Notes under the pieces: model-generated
Databases searched by the model: none
Seen by the model: only the letters and a program-made list of their open reading frames with translations
Told to the model about the DNA's origin: nothing
Made by a program: the position numbers and the translations under genes
In this document: positions 29,293 through 41,959 of the stretch, piece by piece
How the letters are laid out: each line of letters opens with the position of its first letter
Numbering within the stretch: the stretch's first letter is position 1
Assembly (NCBI GenBank): GCA_022592445.1
Contig: JABYQR010000033.1
Span: 62,001 to 126,000 of the forward strand
Direction: 5' to 3'
Source of the DNA: Cytidiella melzeri
Lineage: Eukaryota > Basidiomycota > Agaricomycetes > Polyporales > Irpicaceae
Length of the DNA stretch: 64,000 nt

Positions 29293-32200
29293 AACGGACT
29301 CGTGACACAGCCACAGCTGCGAGTCCCCCTGATACCCTGTCCTTGTCTCCTTCGTCGTCCTCCTCGTCTTCTGCCTCGTGTACCATAGCAACTCCGTGCC
29401 CGTCATCTACTGTCTCTGCATGTACTATATCATCTTTAGACCGGTTATCGTCCCATTTCCGAATACATGTACTAGTAAAAGGTCTGAATAGAAGCATTCG
29501 CATTCCTGCCATGATCGATTCAGGAGCTACAGCTTTATTCATCAGTCATCAGTTCGTCAAGAAGCATAAGATTATTCAGCACCCGCTCGAAAGGATTATC
29601 TCATTGCATAACATTGACGGAACTAAGAATAAAGCTGGCGGATTAACGCACTTCGTTCGCCTTACACTCACAGTCGGAGATCACACGGAAAAGGCAGAGT
29701 TTCTCGTCACGGACTTAGGTCCAGAAGACATCATTCTTGGGCTACCATGGCTCAAGCGCGTAAACCCTACCGTCAACTGGGAAAAAGGAGAAATGACAAT
29801 TCCGATCGGCTCGGAAGAATCTCCTGACGAACCTTTCCAGAAGGTTGACGGTAATCGCAAAGAACGTAGGCAGTGGGTCAAAGCCGGTATTATCCAAGAC
29901 ACCACTGACGAAGTCTGGTGTATGGCCGGCTTCACCTACTCTACTAAGCTTGCTGCCGAAGCAAACGAAGCTAAAGCTCATCGCTCCTTCGAAGACATTG
30001 TTCCCTCAGAGTACCATAGACATGCTAAAGTCTTCTCTGAGGAAGAGTCTAATCGGCTACCCCAGCATCAGCCCTGGGACCATTTGATTGATCTCAAACC
30101 AGACGCTCCTGAGACCATCAAATCGAAAGTTTACCCTATGCCCCTGAATGAACAAGCCGAGCTTGACAAGTTCATCCAGGAGAACCTATCCAAAGGTTAC
30201 ATCACGCCTTCCAAGTCTCCGATGGCTTCTCCAGTCTTCTTTATCAAGAAGAAGGATAACAAACTCCGACTTATTCAGGACTACAGAAAACTCAATGACA
30301 TCACTGTAAAGAACCGCTACCCTCTACCGCTTGCCACCGACATCATCAACAAGCTCAAGGGTGCAAAGATCTTCACAAAATTCGATGTTCGTTGGGGATA
30401 TCACAATGTCCGAATCAAAGAAGGAGACGAGTACAAAGCAGCGTTTGTTACCAACCGAGGACTCTTCGAACCTAAGGTCATGTTCTTCGGTCTCACAAAC
30501 TCACCTGCTACCTTCCAAGCTCTGATGGACAACATCTTTGCCGACCTCGTCGCCGAGGGCAAGGTGGCTGTCTATCTAGATGACATCTTGATCTGGAGCA
30601 ACAACCTGACAGAGCACCGCAAGGTTGTACATGAAGTCCTCGAGCGACTTCAGCAGCATGACCTCTACCTTCGGCCGGAAAAGTGCGAATTTGAGAAATC
30701 TGAGATCGAATACCTCGGGTTGATCATTCGTGCCGGCGAAGTAGCTATGGACCCTGTCAAAGTCCAAGCAGTTTCTACGTGGCCCACACCCAAGAACCTC
30801 AAAGAAGTCAGAGGATTCATCGGGTTTGCCAACTTCTACCGCCGCTTCATTCGAGACTTCTCAAAGCACGCACGGCCTCTACACGACCTGACTAAGAAGG
30901 ACGTACCGTTCGTCTGGGGTCCAGCACAGCAGACTGCCTTCACGATGCTAAAGAAGGCCTTTACCACTAAGCCTATCTTGGCAGTCTGGGACCCTGAACT
31001 CCCTACACGTCTAGAAGTCGATGCCTCGGGCTATGCGACTGGTGGAATCATCTCCCAGAAATCAAAGGAAGATGGATTCTATCACCCTATCGCCTACCGG
31101 TCCGCATCTATGACTGAAGCTGAACGTAACTACGAAATCTTTGATCGGGAGATGTTAGCCATCACCGAGGCTCTCAAAGATTGGCGCCACTACCTTGAGG
31201 GGCTCAAGGAACCGTTTGAGATCTGGACAGATCACGCAAACCTGCAGTACTGGAAGACTGCGCAACACCTCACTCGACGTCAAGCACGTTGGTCATTACT
31301 CTTGGCTGACTTCGACTTCGTGTTGGTACACAAGCCCGGTAGTACCATGATACACGCTGATCCTCTCTCTCGTCTTCACTCTCACGCTGTCACGGACGAA
31401 GAAGACAACAAGGATCAGGTGGTACTGAAACCGGAACACTTCCGGATCCTCGCTACTAGTGCACTCGCCACTGCTTCTCCACTCGAATCAAAGATCCGAG
31501 AATGCACGGAGCAAGAAGCAGAAGTCGCACAAGCTCTCGCTACCCTTCGCAAGAAGGGTCCTCGCAAACTTATCGGCGGTTTACTCGAATGGGAAGAGAG
31601 TGACGGACTCATCTATTACAAGGGAAAACTCTATATCCCTAATAACAAAGAGCTCCGTTACGAAATTGTCAAATCTTGCCATGACACACCCGCGACTGGT
31701 CATCCAGGCAAACACGGCACCATAGAGCTAGTCTCACGACACTATTGGTGGCCGAAGATGAATGCCTTCATCGAGACTTACGTACTAGGTTGTGATCGCT
31801 GCCAACGCTACAAGTCAGCTCCACACCCTAAAGCAGTACTACAGCCTCAGGAAACTCCGGCCGGACCTTGGGAACACGTCGGAGTAGATCTCATCACTCA
31901 GCTGCCACCCTCTAAGGGATTTGATTCGATCGCGGTCTACGTCGACCATTACTCCGATCAAACGCACATCATCCCTACTACCACTAAGGTTAACGCTGAG
32001 GGGATTGCCGATCTACACTACAAGGAAGTATTCCGACTTCACGGCATTCCCAAAAGGTGTTCTCTGACCGAGGACCCCAGTTTGCAGCGCGCTTCATGCG
32101 TGCGCTCTATCACCGCCTGGGCATAGAGACTGGTTTTACGACCGCCTATCATCCGCAAGGAAATGGCAAAGTCGAACGCAAAAACCAGGATATCGAACAG

Positions 32201-33088
32201 TATCTGCGTCTATTCTGTCAGCAACGACAAGACGACTGGGTCGATCATCTACCGGCGGCTGAGTTTGCACTCAACTCGCGAGTACACGCGGGTAACTCCC
32301 AAACACCGTTTGAAGTCATCTATGGATATCGCCCCGACTTCACCATACCAGTCGGCAAGCGAAGCAATATCCCATCACTCGATGAGCGCCTTGACAATAT
32401 GGCTCGAGTACGAAAGGAGACCGAAGCAGCTCTTCGTCTAAGCAAAGAAAAGATGAAGCAACTCTATGAGTCTGAGAAGCGCTCTCCACGCGTCTTCCAA
32501 GTAGGGGACATGGTCTGGCTGAACGCTAAGAACGTCCAGATCCACCAGGCTACCCCTAAACTCGGTCCTCGACAACTCGGCCCGTACAAGGTCATCGAAC
32601 GCATTGGCGATCTCGATTACAAACTCGATCTACCCAGCTATCTCCGAATCCACCCCGTCTTCCATATCAACCGTCTAAGTCCCTGGCACGACAACGGCAA
32701 AGACGTACCTCCACCTCCTGATCCTATCGTCATAGAAGGAGAAGAACAGTACGTCGTCGAAAAGGTGCTAGACAGCAGGCTACACGGACGTTGGAAGAAA
32801 TTGCAATTCCTTGTCAAATGGGAAGGGTATTCAGACGGACACAATAGCTGGGAACCAGTAGAAAACCTCGAGAATAGTCAAGAAGCGATTGACGACTTCT
32901 ACAAAGCAAACCCCGGAGCGCCCCGGGTCATCAAAGCTTCACTCTTCGCGGATCTCCGCTCGCACTTTCGGGAATTCAATACCCAGACCGACCCCGCTTT
33001 CCTTCGCACGATCTATCCATCTACATACGATCTTAGCTGGGATGAAGGCAAACACATCGGTCTGGATATCTCAAGAACATCACACTGA
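29289..33088 (+). pseudogene. pol: Gypsy-B1 Pol: protease, RT, RNase H, integrase, chromodomain; one 1-nt frameshift
   Basis: Two frames, 29289-32126 and 32057-33088. Protease MIDSGATALFIS. RT with LRLIQDYRKLNDITVKNRYP and active site VAVYLDDILIWS. RNase H with LEVDASGYATGG and IWTDHANLQYW. Integrase with HPGKHGT..HYWWPKMNAF..CDRCQRYK, HVGVDLITQLP, FSDRGPQFAARF and YHPQGNGKVERKNQ. The chromodomain is near residues 232-290 of the second part (YVVEKVLDSRLHGRWKK, FLVKWEGYSDGHNSWEP). Compared with Gypsy-B2 (CCCAAGAAGG) the sequence at 32049-32057 is CCCAAAAGG, one base shorter, which splits integrase between its first and second catalytic Asp. All catalytic residues are otherwise present. The lesion could be a real mutation or a sequencing error. 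Its -1 frame relative to gag argues for a frameshift fusion. Confidence 0.9.
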
Positions 33089-33240
33089 CGGGTAACGTCG
33101 AGTCAACGACACCAGAAGGGGAGAAACTTCCTAGCATCCTTCTGACTAGACAATCGGGGCAATTCTGCTGAATCCCTGTAGACGGGTAGAAGACCTCTAT
33201 CACCACAGCACAGTGATGCTTCGCGAGGACGCTCGATTTT

Positions 33241-33253
33241 AGGAGGGGGGTAA
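33241..33253 (+). other. Polypurine tract of Gypsy-B1
   Basis: aggaggggggtaa directly before the 3' LTR TGTCATGG. The inverted equivalent ttacccccctttc is present next to the Gypsy-B2 3' LTR at 37985. Confidence 0.8.
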
Positions 33254-33940
33254 TGTCATGGATGGCCTGACTAGCCCTTAATTTTCGCAATTTACCTCTT
33301 GTTTTTATCTATAAAACTCCGGGCTACAACCTAGTTTCAATTCTCTCTGCATAAACTCCTTTGCACGTCTATTAAGCGCCCGTATCACGTGGCTTAGACG
33401 CTCCACACGGTCACATTACTTGCTACTACGTCACACTGGCATGTGACTTAGCTTAAGTAAGACCACATGGCTACAAGCACATGGCTCAGCCCATAGCTAG
33501 GGTTTGACGTCATAGATACCATCCACATGGGCTCCTTATTGTTCTTTCCCTATTGTTCTCTTTATGGAAGGATGTTCTCACAGGTGTGGGAATAGAATAC
33601 AATAGTTGGTCTCCTTTTAGATAGATTCTCTCACGGTAGAGTTCTTGGCAAGGTCTAGACAATAGCTATTGTTCTCCTTTAGGTAGTTCTTTTGTTCTTC
33701 GTTCCATGGCTTCTTGCAAAGCCTGCCCTCAACATGGTCTGTGCGCAGGTCCCTGAAGTCTATATAAGCTGCTACATGTACGCTCCTAGCCCCCATCTCG
33801 ACCTCTTGGTCTTTACTGGGCTAGATATCTGTATAAGGTTTATAGCTGGTGAGAGCATTGTGCTATACGCCTGCCACCACCTCGTCGTCGTCTTCCACTC
33901 CGTGTCCCTAGTTGTTACGTCGAGCTCCGTCTCCGTGACA
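33254..33940 (+). repeat. 3' LTR of Gypsy-B1
   Basis: 687 bp, nearly identical to 26422-27110. Followed by the target duplication ccacc (33941-33945). Confidence 0.95.
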
Positions 33941-33945
33941 CCACC

Positions 33946-36070
33946 TGTCATTAGGCCCTCCTATGAAGCTTCCTAATTGTGTTTCCGTGCCACTGTTGTC
34001 GTCCTTCTGTTGCACATTCTTTCTGTACCGTACGGGCTCTCCCAACCACCCCTGTGCTCCTCCCACAGCGTTTGGCACTGTCCTTTTGACCGCGAGAGAG
34101 TCCGCCAACACAGAGCAGTAGCAACTGGAGTTCCACCAATACTTACCTGAGTGGTGGGGGAATCAAAAGACGAGGAGTGTCTCGTGGACGTGAGCTTCAA
34201 ACACCATGAGACGGGAGACTGGCTTGGTCGGAAATCAGACAGGCACCCATGGAGAGAGAAAACTAGTGTGGGAGGACCAAGAAGACAGGGTAGTGTCCGA
34301 CATCCGTCAACAGTCAAGTTGACAGGAGGTTGACCCTGGCGTTGTTTCTGGTAGAAAAGTCAAGGGGTTTGTGGTCGTGTCAGTGGCCAACTTCAACATT
34401 GTGGAGCTTGAATTTGTGTGTTAGTGGCAATAGAGAGACCCTAAAGGCAGCGAATGGATTCACTAGCCCAGAGGTGAAGGCAATCCAGAAACTCAACGTG
34501 GCAAATGAACTCACCAACAAGAGTCTGGAGAAGTGGTTGTCAAGGTTGTTGTGGTTGAAACTTAAGTCAAATTTGGGAGTGCTGATTGGAATCTTGGGCA
34601 CTCCGAGCCCCCATCACGCGTTGCGTCATGTCTTACTGGAAGACAAGTTACAACCACACCACCACTACAACTACGACAAAGACCAACACCGGCAACACCA
34701 CCACTCTAGATCTCTCACTAGTGAATTCAATCGCTGCGTTGAGTTTCTGGATCCTGACCACTCGGGCTAGTGAATCTATTCGCTGTCTGTAGGGCTCGAG
34801 CAATAAATACAAGTACATATACCTCAGCTAGATGGTCACCTTTCCTGAAGAATGAAGTAGAACTGTTTCAGTGCAGGTGACTGCTTGAATATTCCCGTGA
34901 ATTTGATGTGACTGCCCCCCAAAGTGTGGGAATTTGATGGGCATTACACTCAGAAATGGTGTTTGTATTAGTAAAATGAGGTGAATAGATGCCACTGCAT
35001 TGCCTTTGGTAGGAAGTCTGCCAGCGCCCACCTTGAGTTTGAGTCATTTTATACAGTCCTTGGATGAGTGATATGGACTGGACAGCAAGGCAGTGGTATT
35101 CAAGCACCACCCGAGTGTCACAACCTGTACTTGGCAGAGACAGAAAGGGAGACATAAACTTCTGGCCCCATGATGGCCTGCAGCTGCAAGTGCCCGCCAC
35201 AACTACTGCTTTCTGACGGTTTTTTTCAGGACAGGTGAATCTGTTTTGTCCTAGGCCAGATGGCTTAGCCCTGTCCAAGCACATTGTTGCTACTGCGCAG
35301 AAAAAGAACATACTCCCTCCTGAATGTAACCATGTTTTTGGAATGTGCCAGGCCGTGGCATTTATTACCCCTCTCACTATTTGTAACTGAGGGTCTCGTT
35401 TCCAGACTCAGAGTAGAGAGAGCTCCACCCTGTGTCTGTAAGATCCCGCCAATCCAAGTGTCCTCCTGGACTGGGGCTCACTTGCCATTGCACATATTCC
35501 AACGGCAAGGGGTCACCCTTGCCACCATTCTCATGATGACCATTGCAGCTTAGGTTAGAATCCCTGTTCCACACAGGAGTGCAAAACTCATCCTCCTAAA
35601 AGTTCAGCAAATTTGCTGGCATTCCGTCAGCAAGATATTGCTGTTCCCTAAACAGCTCTTGCAAACTATATGGAGATTTGTACTCCAGATCAACAGTAAG
35701 GTGTTCAAATATCCATTCAACAAACTTTGCTTAATTGTTTTCTGATCTCACCTTCGCCTCAGCCTCAGCCTTGGCAAGGTGACTTGCTGCAAGAACATGC
35801 CCCTTTGGCTCTCTCACCTTCAACACTGGATCTTGCTTCTGCTCTTCTGAAGCTTCATATGCAGATGGCCTACTCATGCCCTAAATTCCATATGCCGTGC
35901 ATGAACACTCAATATCCGCTGGGGTTGTAGCTGATAGGCACCCATTTGGTGTATGCACCAAATACCTTCTGTTTCAGTTTAGTCTCCACCCACATCTGCC
36001 TGACTGTGTATGAGTTGAGCTTTCCTTCAGCCAAGTCTGCTATCCAATTATCCAACAAACTAGCTCATTC
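33946..36070. other. Unassigned sequence between Gypsy-B1 and the LINE remnant
   Basis: 33946-34330 has protein-like frames on both strands (for example ECLVDVSFKHHETGDWLGRK at 34170-34230, plus) that I cannot assign. A segment near 34440-34560 recurs imperfectly inverted at 34700-34780 (ggattcactag, cagaaactcaacg). 34850-34960 shares agaatgaag.agaa.tgtt and ccccaaagtgtgggaatttg with 23610-23715. The remainder looks like decayed repeat DNA. Confidence 0.4.
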
Positions 36071-36079
36071 AAATGTTCC

Positions 36080-37860
36080 CGCCATTGGATTCATGATCAG
36101 GAATGTGAGCAGGTCATTCTGTCCAAATGCATGTGTGCAGCTCTGGAAGTCAGAGCTGTCCACATTGAAGAGGGCTGCTAATTCCCCTCGTTATATGGGT
36201 CAGGTGGTTACCATGCACGGTACCACAAGTTGCATTCCACCAGCAAGTGCTTTTGGGTTCCAGGAGCACCACACAAATAATTTGCACGACCCTCAAGGTG
36301 AATTCTCTCCCTGAACTCACCAATAGGCAAATGTCCAGAGAGTGGACGTGTGGCAGCAGGATATTCAGCTACACCCACAACACAATGCAATGCCAACTTT
36401 GCACCTCCCAGGTTCTTGAGCCACCAATGGTGTTTGGCCACCGGAGTCACTCCCTAGAGTTTACTGGTCTTTATGACATTCATATGACCTTTGTATTCAA
36501 AGTTGTGCATGAGACAGTGCCACCGCTTGATAGCAAGAGCATCAATGTCTTGTTGAGCAACACTCCACAACGTGAATCTTGCTTATTTGGCTTCAGTGGC
36601 ACCCTTGGCCAACTTGTCCATGTCTTCATTCTGTTCAATGCCGACATGACTAGATACCCAATAGAGGCTGATGTATCACTCTGGGTTTGCAATTGGGAGC
36701 TCACACACCCTCTGGCACGCAAACAGATGCATTGTTTGTCCTGGGCCAAAGTTGGGGCTCAGAATTGATTGCAGAGCAGACTTATTGTCTGCAAACAAAC
36801 AAATCTTGGTGATATTGTCAGGAACTTGCTAGACAGCGTCATTGATACCCATAGCAAGAGCGCAAATCTCAGCATCATAGACACTAAAATTGCCCATTGG
36901 GGTAGACTCTTGTGTGATAGTATGACCCATATGTCTTGTGGTCCAGGCTGCCCCTGACTTTTGCCGTCGAGCAGTCCCAACCATATGAGAGAGCCATCTG
37001 TCCGGGCAGGCCTGATCTCATTGCTTGTTTCTGCGACTGCTACACACGGTTTCAGGTCATTGTCAACCCATGCCTTGAATTCATTGGAGGATTTAGATGG
37101 GGCTCCCGATTTAAACACTATCTTATCCTGGAATGTGTCAAGGACACGCTTACCAGGCCAGTTTTCATCATGGATGGGGTCAAAAGTTTCATCAACCTTT
37201 TTTTTTCCCTTTTCTATGGATATGCACTGTTGGCGTATCCACCTTGTTTGGTTGTGCTCCCACGGGGAAGGCATTCGACAATCAGCATCATTGGTCAACC
37301 ACTCTGCTGGGAGGTTAGCTCCGAGTGGATGGCCTTTGTGAACTGTGCATGCTCTTAACGCAGCTTTTGACATGAATTTGTGAACCTGATGAAGAATGGG
37401 GATCAGCCCCACCATCATTTCTGGTGCACCAATGGGAGTGGTGTTGGAACCCCCAGTGATCCACCTTGTGGCTCTTTATTGAGCTATTTGAAGCTCCTTT
37501 GTGATCCATTTTTGCCACTTCCATTGTGGGTCCCAACACAGCTGGATGCCGTAGAGAAGAATTGGAAGAACATTGGAGATATAACTCCTTCTCTTGTGGT
37601 AGGGGTTAAACCCTTGCTGCAAATTGCCCAACAACCGCAGTGCGGTAACAGTACTGCATGCCTTGTTAGCATACCATTTAATGTGTTTTCTCCAAGTCAG
37701 TTGTGGGGTAAAGCAGAAGCCTAGATATCTGATGATGTCCTTGGCTTAATCTCAATGTCAGACCATTAGGACCTGGTATTTTCACGCTGGGTCCCAAAGG
37801 TTCATCTGGGCTTCATGGCTTAGTGGATGTACAGGAGTGCATAAGCTCTGTCTTGTCTAC
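36080..37860 (-). pseudogene. LINE (Tad-like non-LTR) remnant: RT C-terminus and RNase H
   Basis: Read on the minus strand with several frame changes. Post-RT region: KWYANKACSTVTALRLLGNL, then RRSYISNVLPILLYGIQLCW, then PILHQVHKFMSKAALRACTV. RNase H: TDGSLIWLGLLDGKSQGQ, YDAEICALAMGI, ADNKSALQSILSP and a WVSSHVGIEQNEDMDKLAKG box, so the D, E, D and the H/D boxes of a LINE RNase H are traceable. C-terminal Cys/His segment: GHLPIGEFRERIH..CGAPGTQKHLLVEC. The 5' part is missing; the remnant abuts the truncated Gypsy-B2 LTR at about 37861. Confidence 0.78.
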
Positions 37861-37861
37861 C

Positions 37862-37984
37862 AATAGACGTGCAAGGGGTTTGTGCAAAGAGGATTGCAAC
37901 TGGGTTGTAGCCCCAGGTTTTGAAGATAAAAACAAGAGGTAAATTGCAAAAAGGAAATAAGGGCTAGTCGGGCCATCCACAACA
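37862..37984 (-). repeat. Truncated 3' LTR of Gypsy-B2
   Basis: Minus strand starts TGTTGTGGATGG at 37984, right after the polypurine tract (37985-37996), and matches the first 120 bp of the LTR. Homology ends near 37862, where LINE sequence begins. Confidence 0.85.
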
Positions 37985-38150
37985 TTACCCCCCTTTCAAA
38001 ATCGAGCGTGCTCGCGAAGCATCACTGTGCTGTGGTGATAGAGGTCTTCTATCCGTCTACAAGGATTCAGCAGAATTGCCCCGATTGTCTAGTCAGAAGG
38101 ATGCTTAGGAAGTTTCTCCCCTTCTGGTGTCGTTGACTCCACGTTACCTG

Positions 38151-41100
38151 TCAGTGTGATGTTCTTGTGATATCCACACCGATGTGTTTGCCTTCATCCC
38201 AGCTAAGATTGTATGTAGATGGATAGATTGTGTGAAGGAAAGTGGGGTCGGTCTGGGTATTGAATTCCCAAAAGTGTGAGCGGAGATCCGCAAAGAGTGA
38301 AGCTTTGATGACCCGGGGCGCTCCGGTGTTTGCTTTGTAGAAGTCGTCAATTGCTTCTTGACTGGTTTCAAGGTTTTCAGCTGGTTCCCAGCTATTGTGT
38401 CCGTCTGAATACCCTTCCCATTTGACAAGGAATTGCAGTTTCTTCCATTGTCCGTGTAGGCTGCTGTCTAGCACCTTTTCAACGACGTACTGTTCTGCTC
38501 CTTCTATGACGATAGGATCAGGAGGTGGAGGTACATCTTTGCCGTTGTTGTGCCAGGGACTTAGACGGTTGATGTGCAAAATAGGGTGGATTCGGAGATA
38601 GCTAGGCAGATCAAGTTTATAATCGAGATTGCCAATGCGTTCAATGAACTTGTACGGGCCGAGTTGTTGAGGACCAAATTTAGGAATAGCCTGGTGGATC
38701 TGGACGTTCTTAGCGTTCAGCCAGACCATGTCCTCTACTTGGAAGACACGTGGAGAGCGTTTCTCAGATTGGTAGAGTTGCTTCATCTTTTCTTTGCTTA
38801 GACAAATAGCTGCTTCGGTCTCTTTACGTACTTGAGCCATATTGTCAAGGTGCTCATCGAGTGATGGGATATTGCTTTGCTTGCCGACTGGTATGGTGAA
38901 GTCGGGGTGATATCCGTAGATGACTTCAAACGGTGTTTGGGAGTTACCCGCATGTACTCGTGAGTTGAGTGCAAACTCAGCCGCCGGCAGATGATCGACC
39001 CAGTCGTCTTGTCTTTGCTGACAGAATAGACGTAGGTACTGTTTGATATCCTGGTTTTTGCGTTCAACTTTGCCATTTCATTGCGGATGATAGGCAGTCG
39101 TAAAACCAGTCTCTATGCCTAGGCGGTGATAGAGCGCACGCATGAAGCGCGCTGCAAACTGGGGTCCTCAGTCAGAGAACACCTTCTTGGGAATGGTGTG
39201 AAGTCGGAATACCTCTTTGTAGTGTAGATTGGCAATTCCCTCAGCGTTAACCTTAGTGGTAGTAGGGATGATGTGCGTTTGGTCAGAGTAGTGGTCGACG
39301 TAGACCGCGATCGAATCAAATCCCTTAGAGGGTGGCAGCTGAGTGATGAGATCTACATTGATGTGTTCCCAAGGTCTGGCCGGAGTTTCCTGAGGCCGTA
39401 GTACTGCTTTAGGATGTGGAGCTGACTTGTAACGCTGACAGCAATCACAGCCTAGTACGTAAGTCTCTACAAAGGCATTCATCTTCGGCCACCAAAAGTG
39501 TCATGAGACTAGCTCTATGGTGCCGTGTTTGCCTGGATGACCAGCCGCGGGAGTTTCATGGCAAGATTGGACAATTTTGTAACAGAGCTCTTTGTTGTTA
39601 GGGATGTAGAGTTTTCCCTTGTAATAGATGAGTCTGTCAATCTCTTCCCATTTGAGTAAACTGCCAACAAGTTTGCAAGGACCCTTCTTTTGGAGGGTAG
39701 CAAGAGCTTGTGCGACTTCTGCTTCTTGCTCCATGCATTCTCGGATCTTTGATTTGAGCGGAGAAGCAGTGGCAAGTGCACTGGTAGCGAGGATCCGGAA
39801 GTGTTCCAGTTTCAGTACCACCTGATCCTTGTTGTTTTCTTCGTTCGTGACAGTGTGTGAGTGAAGACGAGAGAGAGGATCAGCGTGTATCATGGTACTG
39901 CCGGGTTTGATACCAACATGAAGTTGAAGTCAGCCAAAAGTAATGACCAACTTGCTTGACGTCGAGTGAGGTGTTGCGCAGTCTTCCAGTACTGCAGGTT
40001 TGCGTGATCTGTCCAGATTTCAAACGGTTCCTTGAGCCCTTCAAGGTAGTGGCGCCAATCTTTGAGAGCTTCGGTGATGGCTAACATCTCCCAATCAAAG
40101 ATTTTGTAGTTATGCTCTGCTTCAGTCATGGATGCGGACCGGTAGGAGATAGGGTGGTAGAATCCATCTTCCTTCAATTTCTGGGGAATGATTCCACCGG
40201 TTGCATAGCCCGAGGCATCGACTTCGAGACATGTAGAGAGTTCAGGATCCCAGACTGCCAAGATAGGCTTAGTGGTAAAAGCCCTCTTTAGCAACGTGAA
40301 GGCAGTCTGTTGTGCTGGACCCCAGACGAACGGTACATCTTTCTTAGTCATGTCGTGTAGAGGCCGTGCGTGCTTTGAGAAGTCCTGGATGAAGTGTCGG
40401 TAAAAGTTGGCAAACCTGATGAATCCTCTAACTTCTTTGAGGTTCTTGGGTGTAGGCCACGTAGAAACTGCTTGGACTTTGACAGGGTCCATAGCTACTT
40501 TGCAGGCGCAAATGATCAATCCGTGATATTTGATCTCAGATTTCTCAAACTCGCGCTTTTACGGCCGAAGGTAGAGATCGTGCTGTTGAAGTCGCTCGAG
40601 GACTTCATGTACAACGTTGCAATGCTCCGTCAGGTTGTTGCTCCAGATTAAGATGTCATCTAGATAGACAGTCACCTTGCCCTCAGTGACAAGGTCAGCG
40701 AAGATGTTGTTCATCAGAGCTCGGAAGGTAGCAGGTGAGTTTGTGAGACCGAAGAACATGACCTTAGGTTCAAAGAGTCCTCGGTTGGTAACAAAAGCCG
40801 CTTTGTACTTGTCTCCTTCTTTGATTCGGACGTTGTGATATCCTCAACGTACATCAAATTTTGTGAAGATCTTTGCACCCTTGAGCTTGTTGATGATGTT
40901 GGTGGCAAGCTGTAGAGGGTAGCGGTTCTTCACCGTGATGTTGTTGAGTTTACGGTAGTCCTGAATAAGTCGGAGTTTGTTGTCCTTCTTTTTGATGAAG
41001 AAGACTGGAGAAGCCATTGGAGACTTAGAAGGCGTGATGTAACCCTTGGATAGGTTCTCCTGAATGAACTTGTCAAGCTTGGCTTGTTCGTTCAGGGGCA

Positions 41101-41959
41101 TAGGATAAATTTTCGATTTGATAGTTCCAGGAGCATCTGGCTTGAGATCAATCGAATGGTCCCAGGGTTGATGCTGGGGTAGCCAATTAGACTCTTCCTT
41201 AGAGAATACTTTAGCATGTCTGTGATACTCTGATGGAACGATGTCTTTGAAGGAGCGCTGAGCTTTAGCTTTGTTTGCTTCGGCGGCAAGTTTAGTAGAG
41301 TAGGTGAAGCCGGCCATACACCAGACTTTGTCAGTGGTGTCTTGGATAATACCGGCTTTGACCCCCTGCCTACGTTCTTTGCAATTACCATCAACCTTCT
41401 GAAAAGGTTTGTCAGGAGATTCTTCCAAGCCGCTCGGAATTGTCATTTCCCCTTTTTCCCAGTTGACAGTAGAGTTTACGCGCTTGAGCCATGGTAGCCC
41501 AAGGATGATGTCTTCTGGACCCAAGTCTGTGACAAGAAACTCTGCCTTTCTGGTGTGGTCTCTGACAGTGAGTGTAAGGCAAACGAAGTGCGTTAATCCG
41601 CCAGCTTTATTCTTAGTTCCGTCGATGTTATGCAATGAGATAACCCTTTCGAGCAGGTGTGAAATAATCTTATGCTTTTTGACGAACTGATGACTGATGA
41701 ACAAAGCCGTAGCTCCTGAATCAATCATAGCAGGAACGCGAATGCTTCTATTCAGACCTTGAACTAGTACATGTATACAGAAATGAGACAATAACCAATC
41801 TAGTGATGATATAGTACAGGCGGAAGCAGTAGAGGACGGGCACAGAGTAGACGTTGTACACAAAGAAGACGAGGCAGAAGACAACGAAGACAACGAAGAA
41901 GACAAGGACAGGGTATCAGGGAGACTCGCAGCTGCGGCTGTGTCACGAGTCCGTTTCAA
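38151..41959 (-). pseudogene. pol: Gypsy-B2 pol
   Basis: Homologous along its length to Gypsy-B1 pol. Protease MIDSGATALFIS and RT active site VTVYLDDILIWS are intact, and the chromodomain (VVEKVLDSSLHGQWKK..WEGYSDGHNSWEP) is intact. Broken by TGA at about 40843 (Trp in B1), TAA near 40560 (Glu in B1), a frame change near 39890, TGA near 39493 (Arg in B1) and TGA near 39170 (Arg in B1). The zinc region is otherwise conserved (HPGKHGTIELVS, CDCCQRYK). Confidence 0.88.

Larger units (their letters stand above)
26422..33940 (+). mobile_element. Gypsy-B1: nearly intact Ty3/gypsy chromovirus
   Basis: 7,519 bp with LTRs of 689 and 687 bp that differ by eye at only 3 sites (one substitution, two 1-bp indels), and a perfect 5-bp target duplication ccacc (26417-26421 and 33941-33945). 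Order: LTR, AUG-less ORF0, gag, pol in the -1 frame with C-terminal chromodomain, polypurine tract, LTR. The near-identical LTRs show a recent insertion. One 1-nt deletion in integrase is the only obvious coding lesion. Confidence 0.95.

Noticed and set aside
33973..34317. 114-codon minus frame thought to be another captured host gene
   Set aside because: Protein-like in places but no family recognised and no element boundaries around it; left as unassigned.
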